Below are positions 6,893 through 13,306 of a stretch of 41,069 nucleotides of DNA, in pieces (position 1 is the first letter of the stretch; each line of letters begins with the position of its first letter). Origin of the DNA: a virus; the IMG/VR virus record IMGVR_UViG_3300025459_000012, positions 1 to 41,069 of that record; one strand, 5' to 3'. The position numbers were made by a program, and so were the translations under genes. The notes under the pieces are model-generated. The model was given only the letters and a program-made list of their open reading frames with translations. It had not been told where the DNA came from and did not search any database.

Positions 6893-7170
6893 CCGCGCCA
6901 GACCTCCCGATCTTCGACCGCGTAATGACGCCATCAGAGCGAAAGAAGCTGTTCCGATCTTTTATTCCCAAAAAGGGGCTTTACGCCGGAATTCCAGGAA
7001 CAGGCCCCGAGGGCGAGACATGCCGCTCATGCGCTCACAAGGCATACAGCGGTGGGTGCGCCGGGGCTTACATAAAATGTTCGAGGATGCGGGCTCTTTG
7101 GACGAGAGGATCGGCCACAGATATTCGTGCGTCAACACCAGCGTGTTCATTTTGGGAACATAAAAAATGA
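6889..7170 (+). CDS. Cys-rich small protein; its C-terminus is duplicated in the next gene
   Basis: 93 residues from ATG 6889 (AAAAGGAG upstream; ATGA overlap). Cys residues in CRSCAHKAYSGGCAGAYIKC and a late Cys suggest a metal-bound fold. The end, TDIRASTPACSFWE (77-90), is matched at 10 of 14 positions by TDIKAGTPACQKWE at the end of the following endonuclease-like gene, where it is coded by different, GC-richer codons. So the present C-terminus (7117-7167) looks like a recoded replacement, and the native end now forms the tail of the next gene. Confidence 0.6.
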   Translation: MTAPDLPIFDRVMTPSERKKLFRSFIPKKGLYAGIPGTGPEGETCRSCAHKAYSGGCAGAYIKCSRMRALWTRGSATDIRASTPACSFWEHKK

Positions 7171-7673
7171 AACACGGACACGCAAAAAGAGACCATCGTT
7201 CTTCGCTTTATGGTGTGTGGTGCACTATGAAAACGAGATGCAACAATCCAAAATTTGTGCATTTTGCAAATTATGGGGGTCGCGGTATTTCAGTGTGCGA
7301 TGAATGGAATGATTTTGAGACATTTGCAAAATGGGCTCAAGAAGAAGGGTATGAACGCGGCCTTATAATTGATCGCAAAAATAACGAATTAGGATATTGC
7401 CCTGATAATTGCAGATGGGTTGATCGCACAGGAAGCAACCGAAATAGGCGAAGTGTAATTTATATAACTGCGTTTGGAGAATCTAAAGTAAGGAAAGCAT
7501 GGTCATCTGATCCAAGGTGCGTCGTTCCTTGGAATACATTACGGTATCGTCTTGAGAATGGATGGCCTCCAGAAGCCGCGATGGTTGAAAAGGCTAACAG
7601 CCGACCACGCAGGTTCTGGATCAACGGCGGGACGGACATTAAGGCTGGAACGCCGGCTTGCCAGAAATGGGAG
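7117..7673 (+). mobile_element. Probable endonuclease insertion with duplicated host C-terminal peptide
   Basis: Bounded by two codings of TDI(R/K)A(S/G)TPAC-x-x-WE, at 7117-7158 and 7632-7673 (offset 515 bases). The upstream copy has AT-rich codons (ACA GAT ATT), the downstream copy GC-rich ones. Best read as insertion of an AT-rich endonuclease gene that brought a substitute 3' end for the invaded gene. Confidence 0.6.
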
Positions 7674-7685
7674 AGCGCCACGTGA
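7167..7685 (+). CDS. Homing-endonuclease-like protein fused to a displaced host C-terminus
   Basis: 172 residues. SLYGVWCTMKTRCNNP (13-28), YGGRGISVCDEWNDFETF (36-53), IDRKNN (68-73) and GYCPDNCRW (76-84) form the pattern of a widespread phage family related to HNH/AP2-type homing endonucleases (short NxRW-type ends). DNA cutting is inferred from that family; I see no classic HNH triad. Base composition at 7170-7560 is clearly more AT-rich than the neighbours, a sign of transfer. Residues 156-169 copy the end of the upstream gene, so the frame runs from the element into the native remnant. Overlaps both neighbours by NTGA. Confidence 0.7.
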   Translation: MKHGHAKRDHRSSLYGVWCTMKTRCNNPKFVHFANYGGRGISVCDEWNDFETFAKWAQEEGYERGLIIDRKNNELGYCPDNCRWVDRTGSNRNRRSVIYITAFGESKVRKAWSSDPRCVVPWNTLRYRLENGWPPEAAMVEKANSRPRRFWINGGTDIKAGTPACQKWESAT

Positions 7686-7840
7686 CCACCGCAACTCCCC
7701 GAAATTCAGGCGAGTCAATAGGGAAAACGCTTGCGCGCGTTCATGATTCGTTTTACATTGGAAAATCGGGCCTGCGCGTCGTTGGAAGCGAACACGCAAG
7801 CCCTAACCGGAGTCCTACAGAACTAGGAGAACGGCTTTGA
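7682..7840 (+). CDS. Small hypothetical protein, GTG start
   Basis: 52 residues from GTG 7682, which overlaps the preceding stop as GTGA. The sequence (TPRNSGESIGKTLARVHDSF, YIGKSGLRVVGSEHASPNRS) has no recognised family. The coupling at both ends and the good ribosome site for the next gene support it, but it may be a remnant created when the element upstream inserted. Confidence 0.4.
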   Translation: MTTATPRNSGESIGKTLARVHDSFYIGKSGLRVVGSEHASPNRSPTELGERL

Positions 7841-8163
7841 AACGTAATACCACAGGCCATAGCGGTCTGACAATTCCCAATGACGAATCCGATAACTGGA
7901 CTTCGCTTGGCGACGTCGCGAAAAAGGTCGTCGAAAAGGTTGCGCTGCGGCGAGACGCTCGATTCCGCCATCTAACAGAAAATCTTCATGCGCTCGGTTC
8001 CAGACCCGTTGGTGAGCTTATTTCCGAGATCGCCGAGGCTCATGGCGTTCAAGCCGACGTTCTCGCGCGCCTAGAAAAATACACGCGGCTTGATTCGGAA
8101 ACAGTCGCCGCTCTTGGCGCTGACACATGGCCGGGTCTATCGGAAATCGAGGGGCGCGAGTGA
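7837..8163 (+). CDS. Hypothetical protein, TTG start
   Basis: 108 residues from TTG 7837, overlapping the previous stop as TTGA, with AGGAGA (7825-7830) as ribosome site; no ATG is available nearby. Residues 40-80 (DARFRHLTENLHALGSRPVG, ELISEIAEAHG) are helical. No family recognised. Sits just before the replication genes and may act with them. Confidence 0.55.
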   Translation: MKRNTTGHSGLTIPNDESDNWTSLGDVAKKVVEKVALRRDARFRHLTENLHALGSRPVGELISEIAEAHGVQADVLARLEKYTRLDSETVAALGADTWPGLSEIEGRE

Positions 8164-8789
8164 GCCCTTCCGACATTTCAAAGGCTATGAAGGCGCTAGG
8201 CTATTCTGAGGCCGATGCGCTTGCGCTTATCTGCAAGCTTGATGAACAGCGCAAGGATGCCGCTCGTGAGGCGAACGCTGAGCGTCAGAGACGGTTTCGT
8301 GACCGTAACGGATACAACAGCGTAACACCTGTAACGCGTGACATCGTTACTTCCGTAACGGATATAACGCGTGACAGCGTTACTGAAGACCGCGCATATA
8401 AGGAAACCACGCGCGCACCCGTTTTCCCGGTCGGAGAACCTAACGGTTCTCCTCAATTAGAATTAGAAACCCCCATCTGCCCCCAAGTCGCGGCTAAGCC
8501 AAAACGTGACAGCAAGCGCGGATCGCGCTTGCCAGATGATTGGGCTCCAGCCGAGCGAACAATCGAGATTTGCATCGCAATGGGATATTCGCGGCAGTTT
8601 TTGCTTGGCGAAGGTCTTGATGGATTCCGAGACTTTTGGTGCGGACTAGCCGGTTCTAAGGCGTTGAAATTGGATTGGGATAAGACGTTTTGCAATCGAA
8701 TGCGCGAGCGTCCAGATCGGCAGAAAATAACGAGCAGTGCGCGTGATGGTCCGAGTATCCGTAGTTTCCAAAAGGTGTATGCCATCTAG
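8160..8789 (+). CDS. Replisome organiser-like protein with internal iterons
   Basis: 209 residues from GTG 8160 (GTGA overlap, GAGGGG at 8149-8154); an upstream in-frame start at 8127 lacks such a site. The C-terminal part, LPDDWAPAERTIEICIAMGY and LDGFRDFWCGLAGSKALKLD followed by W, matches the conserved end of phage replication-initiation/helicase-loading proteins (DnaT/lambda O/DUF-type 'P-D-D-W ... F-x-D-x-W ... D-W'). The N-terminus (AERQRRFRDRNGYN) is basic. The middle holds a Thr/Val-rich repeat coded by direct repeats that look like origin iterons. It precedes the primase-helicase, which it may load. Confidence 0.65.
   Translation: MSPSDISKAMKALGYSEADALALICKLDEQRKDAAREANAERQRRFRDRNGYNSVTPVTRDIVTSVTDITRDSVTEDRAYKETTRAPVFPVGEPNGSPQLELETPICPQVAAKPKRDSKRGSRLPDDWAPAERTIEICIAMGYSRQFLLGEGLDGFRDFWCGLAGSKALKLDWDKTFCNRMRERPDRQKITSSARDGPSIRSFQKVYAI
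8303..8470 (+). other. Candidate replication origin inside the replication gene
   Basis: CCGTAACGGATA occurs at 8303-8314 and 8353-8364. A 20-base unit TAACGCGTGACA(T/G)CGTTACT occurs at 8332-8351 and 8365-8384, 33 bases apart, each with a TAACG...CGTTA dyad. Downstream is a perfect 8-base-pair hairpin, GGAGAACC/GGTTCTCC (8433-8452), and then an AT-rich stretch (8453-8470). Iterons, dyad and AT-rich DNA within an initiator gene is the layout of lambda ori in gene O. Confidence 0.5.
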
Positions 8790-8801
8790 CGGAGCTAAAT
8801 C

Positions 8802-10547
8802 ATGATCGAAGACCTTTTGTTTCAAGAGGGTATCCGCGTAAAGTGTAAGGGTTTGGGAACGGTTAAAACGGTTTGTCCGAAGTGCAGTTCGTCACGAAAA
8901 AACAAGTCAGACCCATGCCTTTCGGTTACGTTCGAACCGAATGGGGCGGTTTACCTTTGCCATCATTGCGGGTTCACTGGCGGCGTCACTGATCGCAGTC
9001 CCGATGACATCCGCGCGCCGCGTCATCGATCCGCGCTGATCAAACCAAACTTCATTCCCCAAGCGCCGGCTGATACGATGATCGAATGGTTCGCCCTTCG
9101 CGGAATCAGCCAAGGGACGCTATTCCGCGCCGGCGTCACTCGCGTCGAAGTTTGGATGTCTGACGGTGGAACCGGAAAAGTAGAGCCGGTTATCGCGTTC
9201 CCCTACATGCGGAACGGCGAGGTTGTGAACGTCAAATACCGCACCAAGGACAAGCGCTTTCGCCAAGAGAAAGGCGCGGAAAAGGTTTTCTATGGCCTCG
9301 ATATGATAGGCGACGCCAAGGAAATCTACATCGTCGAGGGCGAGATCGACGCGCTCAGCTTGCGAGAAATCGGCTTTGCGAACGTGCTTTCCGTGCCGGA
9401 CGGGGCTCCCAAAAACGTCCGAGACGAGCCGATCAATCCTGACGAAGACGTAAAATTCTCCTACGTCTGGAATTGTCGCGAGGAACTGGCTGCGGTCGAA
9501 AAATTCATCCTGGCGACCGATGCGGATGGGCCAGGGCAAGCGCTCTCCGAAGAGCTGGCGCGTCGGTTCGGCCGCGAGAAATGCTGGCGCGTGACATGGC
9601 CAGATGGCCGCAAGGACGCCAATGAGGTTCTCGTTTATGACGGCGCTGAGGCGCTGTGCAACGAGCTTGTCCGCGCCAAGCCGTGGCCGATCGATGGAAT
9701 TCACGAGGCGGACGACTATCGCAAAGAGGTCATTGAACTTTACCGCGTCGGTCGCGCCCGCGCGCTGTCCACGGGCTGGGATAACCTCGACAAGCATATG
9801 ACCATCGCCGAGGGGCAGCTTTCAATCGTCACCGGCATTCCGAACAGCGGAAAAAGCGAGTTTGTCGACGCCATCATGGTCAACATGGCGCTGCGCTTCC
9901 GATGGGCGTTCGCGATTTGCAGCTTTGAAAACCCGCCATCCGAGCACCTTTCAAAGTTCGCCGAAAAATATCTCGACGCCCCATTTTGGGATGGGCCAAC
10001 GCCGCGCATGAGCGAACCGCATCTCGAGCGAGCACTCGATTGGGCACAGGGCTATTTCACATTCATCCGCGCCGACGGCGACAGGGTTGTGACCACGCTC
10101 GATTGGATTCTCGAAAAGGCCGGGGCGGCCGTTATGCGCTACGGCATCCGAGGCGTCGTTATCGATCCTTGGAATGAAATAGAGCATCAACGGCCAAACA
10201 ACATGACTGAGACCGAATACATCGGCCAGTCCCTATCGAAGATCAAAAAGTTTGCGACGCAGCGTGGCGTTCATGTTTGGATTGTTGCGCATCCTTCGAA
10301 GATTCACGGAGAGGCTGGAAAGGCAACGCCAGTCCCTTCGCTTTACGATATCAGCGGATCGGCCAATTGGGCAAACAAAGCCGACCTTGGGATCGTCGTA
10401 TATCGTAACGAAGAAACAACAAATACAGACATCCACATCAAGAAATGCCGGTTCAAGTCTGTCGGATCGAAGGGTGTTGTTTCTCTTCACTATAACAAGA
10501 TGACGGGCCGATATTCCGACATCTTTCAATACGAGGCAGCCGAATGA
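8802..10547 (+). CDS. T7 gp4-like bifunctional primase-helicase
   Basis: 581 residues, close to T7 gp4 (566). Zinc site Cys25, Cys28, Cys53, Cys56 (CPKC ... CHHC). Toprim primase core: VEGEIDALS (178-186, Glu179) and LATDADGPG (237-245, Asp240 and Asp242). Helicase: Walker A GIPNSGKS (345-352), Walker B-like GVVIDPWNEIE, and later WIVAHPSK and GSANWANKADLGIVVYR, typical of DnaB-type RecA domains. It would make RNA primers and unwind the fork. GGAG (8791-8794) precedes the ATG. All key residues are present. Confidence 0.9.
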   Translation: MIEDLLFQEGIRVKCKGLGTVKTVCPKCSSSRKNKSDPCLSVTFEPNGAVYLCHHCGFTGGVTDRSPDDIRAPRHRSALIKPNFIPQAPADTMIEWFALRGISQGTLFRAGVTRVEVWMSDGGTGKVEPVIAFPYMRNGEVVNVKYRTKDKRFRQEKGAEKVFYGLDMIGDAKEIYIVEGEIDALSLREIGFANVLSVPDGAPKNVRDEPINPDEDVKFSYVWNCREELAAVEKFILATDADGPGQALSEELARRFGREKCWRVTWPDGRKDANEVLVYDGAEALCNELVRAKPWPIDGIHEADDYRKEVIELYRVGRARALSTGWDNLDKHMTIAEGQLSIVTGIPNSGKSEFVDAIMVNMALRFRWAFAICSFENPPSEHLSKFAEKYLDAPFWDGPTPRMSEPHLERALDWAQGYFTFIRADGDRVVTTLDWILEKAGAAVMRYGIRGVVIDPWNEIEHQRPNNMTETEYIGQSLSKIKKFATQRGVHVWIVAHPSKIHGEAGKATPVPSLYDISGSANWANKADLGIVVYRNEETTNTDIHIKKCRFKSVGSKGVVSLHYNKMTGRYSDIFQYEAAE

Positions 10548-11020
10548 CCAACCCAACCACTCCAGACTGGCTTCCCCGCGCCATTGAACTTCGCCGCGAG
10601 GGCAAGACCTATGACGAAATAGGCGGCGAGATAGGCCAGTCCGCCAGCGTCGTTGGCAAGACATTCATCAGCCTAAACATCAACATCCCTCGCCTCCAGA
10701 AAGTCGCAGGCCCGGCTCCGTGGGCCGAACGAGCCAAGGCCATGCGCCGCCAAAAGCTGTCGTGGAAGGACATTTCCGCCGCTTTGGGTGTCGGAACCCA
10801 TAACATTCGCTGCGAGATTGATCCTGGTTTCAAGGAAAGAAAATCTCGGCAAAACCGGGAATACATGGATCGAGATGGCTGGGCCGTTCGCCGGGAACGC
10901 GAGCGAAAGGCCAAGGAGGTTGCGGCGGTTGTTGAGCCAGCGCCAAAACGGAATATCTCTGCGGATGTTCTCGCGGCTGGGCGGTTTTGCAATCTGGCCG
11001 ATCAGCGAGCTGGCCGATGA
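10544..11020 (+). CDS. Protein with two HTH-like segments
   Basis: 158 residues. Two similar segments, AIELRREGKTYDEIGGEIGQ (12-31) and RAKAMRRQKLSWKDISAALG (65-84), each resemble the first helices of a GcrA/resolvase-type helix-turn-helix ('R-x-x-G/K-x-S/T-x-x-E/D-I-x-x-x-I/L-G'). A DNA-binding or regulatory role after the helicase gene is likely. C-terminal region basic and low complexity. ATGA overlap on both sides. Confidence 0.55.
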   Translation: MTNPTTPDWLPRAIELRREGKTYDEIGGEIGQSASVVGKTFISLNINIPRLQKVAGPAPWAERAKAMRRQKLSWKDISAALGVGTHNIRCEIDPGFKERKSRQNREYMDRDGWAVRRERERKAKEVAAVVEPAPKRNISADVLAAGRFCNLADQRAGR

Positions 11021-11235
11021 GCAAATTCGGCAAATGGGGCGAACGTCGGCCATTTGTCGTTGAAAAACGCAGTATTCCGCCAGATCGCCGCGAGGCACGT
11101 AAATCAGCGAGGCCGTCCAAATCGCTAGAAACGCCCCGTGCAGCGCCTATCACTGGTTTGGCGGCGGACATGGCGCGGCAGCCGAAAAACTCCGCATATG
11201 GGTTTATTCCGTCATTCTGGAAGCATGGGCAGTGA
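11017..11235 (+). CDS. Small basic hypothetical protein
   Basis: 72 residues from ATG 11017, overlapping the previous stop by ATGA. Very basic (SKFGKWGERRPFVVEKRSIP, REARKSARPSKS), mostly disordered in appearance. No family recognised. Confidence 0.45.
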   Translation: MSKFGKWGERRPFVVEKRSIPPDRREARKSARPSKSLETPRAAPITGLAADMARQPKNSAYGFIPSFWKHGQ

Positions 11236-11245
11236 AAGGCGAGAT

Positions 11246-11779
11246 ATGGCAACGGCTCAACGTAAAAGAAAATCAGGTCTGCGCCAGCCGAACGGCAGAC
11301 TTCGCCAGCCATCCAAAACCGAGCGGGAGGAATTTGCAAAACGGATGGAGCGCGTTGAAATGCAAACGGTATTAGATCAGCCGCACCGGCGCGGGAAAAT
11401 GGATCAAGGATGTGAATGCGCTTTGGGAAGATTATTCCTTCGTAACAATCAGTTACGTCGGGAACTAAAGGATTCCGCCGAGCACTATCGTGATACCCGG
11501 CGGCGTTGGCAGTCCGCATGGGGAGCACCAACGCTTGATTGTATCGAGGGCGGAAACGGTAATGGTCCAAGTGATCGCCTCGTCCGTCAATGGGCAAAGG
11601 ACATATCCGAGATGGAACACGAAATCGTAAGAGTTTGCCCGCTAAGTCAATTTCAGCAACTTGTATGCGAAGAGATTGATATAAAACCAGAATATGAGAA
11701 ATTAGCCATATTGGCGATGATCGCTATTGCCAAGCTGACTGGGCGTCTCGGCGAAAAATGTCATCCTTTTGAAAGATAG
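11246..11779 (+). CDS. Conserved-looking phage protein of unknown function
   Basis: 177 residues from ATG 11246 (AAAGG 7-8 bases upstream); ATG 11225 and an earlier start are possible. The core ECALGRLFLRNNQLRRELKD and YRDTRRRWQSAWGAP resembles a small family found between replication and packaging genes in proteobacterial phages ('A-x-G-R-L-x-L-x-x-x-x-x-x-x-Q-x-x-A-x-x-Y'). Last gene of the early block, a position where late regulators often lie, but I see no evidence for such a role. Confidence 0.5.
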   Translation: MATAQRKRKSGLRQPNGRLRQPSKTEREEFAKRMERVEMQTVLDQPHRRGKMDQGCECALGRLFLRNNQLRRELKDSAEHYRDTRRRWQSAWGAPTLDCIEGGNGNGPSDRLVRQWAKDISEMEHEIVRVCPLSQFQQLVCEEIDIKPEYEKLAILAMIAIAKLTGRLGEKCHPFER

Positions 11780-11783
11780 GCAT

Positions 11784-11812
11784 TTGACAGAATTTCGAGG
11801 ACGTGCTAAATG
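11784..11812 (+). promoter_or_regulatory. Possible promoter
   Basis: TTGACA (11784-11789), preceded by CAT as at 386-394, with a weak TAAATG at 11807-11812 after 17 bases. It lies just after the early block and could drive the leader and genes from 12071. The -10 is poor. Confidence 0.3.
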
Positions 11813-11937
11813 CGTTGGCAACTTTAATGAGTTTGCGCGCCCGGAATATAGCGTAGGACAATGAAATCAATTCAGTTTGCCGCGCGCCTCCCTCGCGGTC
11901 GCTATCTCCCCCAGGACAGAGAGTTAGCGTGACGGTC

Positions 11938-12038
11938 AGCTAGGATCGGAAAACGGAATCCTGATGCGGCGCAACCGTTCAATCAGGAAACTAGCTCTTA
12001 TAACGTCCTTGCCAATTTTCCGACTCGTGACTTGTCAC
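11938..12038 (+). ncRNA. Foldable leader: three-way junction-like RNA plus GTGAC dyad
   Basis: The 11780-12070 gap has no convincing gene. AGCTAG (11938-11943) pairs with CTAGCT (11991-11996), enclosing GGAT/ATCC (11943-11961) and CCTGAT (11960-11965)/ATCAGG (11982-11987), the latter with an inner CGG/CCG. These fit a three-stem junction, with one or two bases shared between stems. Downstream, GTGACttGTCAC (12027-12038) is a perfect dyad. It may be a regulatory leader or a small RNA; not matched to a known class. Confidence 0.3.
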
Positions 12039-12070
12039 AGTCAACAACAAAATGCACGGAAGGCGAAGAA

Positions 12071-12259
12071 ATGTCGCACGAACTGCATAAACGCTTGTTA
12101 GCATTGGAATGTCGCGCGGATCAAGTCGGCGCTATCAAGCATGAGAATGAGCGTCTCCGTTCCGCTCTCGCGGAAATGTGCACCGGTCAGGTAAGCCAAG
12201 ACCAAGCGATTAACGATCTACAGCGGCGCGTTCAGGCCTTAGAGGCCGAGCGTGAATAA
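12071..12259 (+). CDS. Small coiled-coil protein
   Basis: 62 residues from ATG 12071, chosen over TTG 12032 because GGAAGGCGAAGAA precedes it. Nearly all heptad-like (HKRLLALECRADQVGAIKHE, NERLRSALAEM, INDLQRRVQALEAERE). Probably a dimeric helper protein. It lies before the terminase-like gene, but no direct link is shown. Confidence 0.5.
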   Translation: MSHELHKRLLALECRADQVGAIKHENERLRSALAEMCTGQVSQDQAINDLQRRVQALEAERE

Positions 12260-12301
12260 TAGTCAATTGAAAAAGCTGAAAAATGCGTGAGAAACCCGAG
12301 A

Positions 12302-12646
12302 ATGGCTAAGGTTGGTGGTGCTCGGCCAGGCGCGGGACGCCGTAAAGGCGGCGTCAATGCGAAGACGCTTATTGCCAGAAAACAAGCGGAAAAAGCACTG
12401 AATGAAACCGTCACCCCTTTGAGCGTTATGCTCGAGGCTATGATCGCAGCTCACGCGGCCGGCGACTTGGCATTAGCTCATAATTTCGCCAAGGACGCCG
12501 CGCCTTACGTGCATCCAAGGCTTACGGCTGTAACCGCCGAGCACAGCGGAAAAGGCGGCGGTCCTATCGAGTTCGAGAATGTCACCGACGCTGATCGTGC
12601 TAAGGCTCTCGCGGCTTTTGTTGCGAGGACGAAGGCGAATGGGTAG
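12302..12646 (+). CDS. Possible small terminase subunit-like protein
   Basis: 114 residues from ATG 12302 (GTG 12287 possible). The start KVGGARPGAGRRKGG (3-17) is the basic 'GGARPGAGRK' motif common at the N-terminus of phage proteins in the small-terminase position. It is followed by helices (LIARKQAEKALNE, LSVMLEAMIAAHAAGDLALA, HNFAKDAAPYVHPRL). It lies 2.5 kb before the large terminase, separated by other genes. If it is TerS it would bind DNA at packaging start. The call is by motif and position only. Confidence 0.4.
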   Translation: MAKVGGARPGAGRRKGGVNAKTLIARKQAEKALNETVTPLSVMLEAMIAAHAAGDLALAHNFAKDAAPYVHPRLTAVTAEHSGKGGGPIEFENVTDADRAKALAAFVARTKANG

Positions 12647-12812
12647 CCTCTTTCTGGCGGCGAAACTAAGTCCTTCGGCTCATTCCGAGCGCAACCCAAG
12701 GCCGGGTCGCTTCCAATGTGGACGCGGCTTCTTCAAGTCGAGGCCGTCCACCATTCCCACCGCGTTTCATTGAGCGCCGCGCGGGATTGCGCGACGCATT
12801 GACGATAAAGGG

Positions 12813-13046
12813 CTATTTTACTTCCTTTTTCCTCTTCCGGTATCTCCTCATATATTCCTTCATGTAGGCCTTGTGAGCTACGTTCCGATCATATTTCGGC
12901 AGCTTCTGCACATTCGCTATAGGCGTATCGTCGCGCGCACGGGTTTGGGGCTTCGTCAGGATGACATGTGCAGGGGCGTTCGGTCTCTCGACTGGTTTCG
13001 TCGTCGTCTCGCATGATTGGTCCTTGGGACTGAATTTGATAGCCAT
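12813..13046 (-). CDS. Lone minus-strand small basic protein (moron-like)
   Basis: 77 residues on the - strand among + strand genes. Disordered N-terminus and very basic C-terminus (YDRNVAHKAYMKEYMRRYRK), a 'YMKEYMRRYRKRKK' tail often seen in small phage proteins of unknown role. An AAGG site lies before the ATG, with its own promoter-like element upstream. The preceding gap 12647-12812 holds only a weak 44-codon frame. Confidence 0.5.
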   Translation of the reverse strand: MAIKFSPKDQSCETTTKPVERPNAPAHVILTKPQTRARDDTPIANVQKLPKYDRNVAHKAYMKEYMRRYRKRKKEVK

Positions 13047-13053
13047 GCGTAAA

Positions 13054-13083
13054 GCCTTAACGTAAAGGCCTAATGGCTGTCAA
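13054..13083 (-). promoter_or_regulatory. Promoter/operator-like element for the minus-strand gene
   Basis: On the - strand, TTGACA (13083-13078) is followed by the inverted repeat GCCTTtacgttAAGGC (13069-13054) where the -10 would lie (poor TTAAGG). The dyad over the core promoter suggests repression. Confidence 0.35.
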
Positions 13084-13107
13084 CCTACAATTACAGGGAC
13101 GTTGGCG

Positions 13108-13305
13108 ATGGCAATGAACTACCTTCTGATGCGCGACATAAACCGTGAGCACAGCGAGGAAGTCGAAAGGCTGCTGAAAGCGCAAGCCGAGATAAACCGC
13201 CTACATCAAGCGGAAATGACCCAACTTGCTGCTTCAAAGAATGGCGCACCTGCCGCCCAACGCAGGCTCCCGCCGGTGCGCCGGCCTCTCCTAGAAGGTG
13301 ACTGA
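13108..13305 (+). CDS. Small helical protein
   Basis: 65 residues from ATG 13108, with AGGGAC at 13095-13100. Residues 5-40 form a likely amphipathic helix (MRDINREHSEEVERLLKAQA, EINRLHQAEMTQL). No family recognised. It ends just before the secreted fibre-like gene and may be co-transcribed. Confidence 0.5.
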   Translation: MAMNYLLMRDINREHSEEVERLLKAQAEINRLHQAEMTQLAASKNGAPAAQRRLPPVRRPLLEGD

Positions 13306-13306
13306 C

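Noticed and set aside
9120-9797. 225-codon - strand frame
   Set aside because: Opposite the Toprim and linker part of the primase-helicase, whose motifs are clear. Shadow frame.
11861-11932. 23-codon frame with AGGA upstream
   Set aside because: Too short to support; could be a leader peptide but nothing else points to it.
11970-11990. tRNA T-arm (GTTCAATC)
   Set aside because: The flanking bases do not pair as a T-stem and no acceptor stem or anticodon arm exists.
12639-12773. 44-codon + frame starting ATG 12639
   Set aside because: Overlaps a stop without a ribosome site of its own, low-complexity product; possibly leftover of a broken gene but not supportable.
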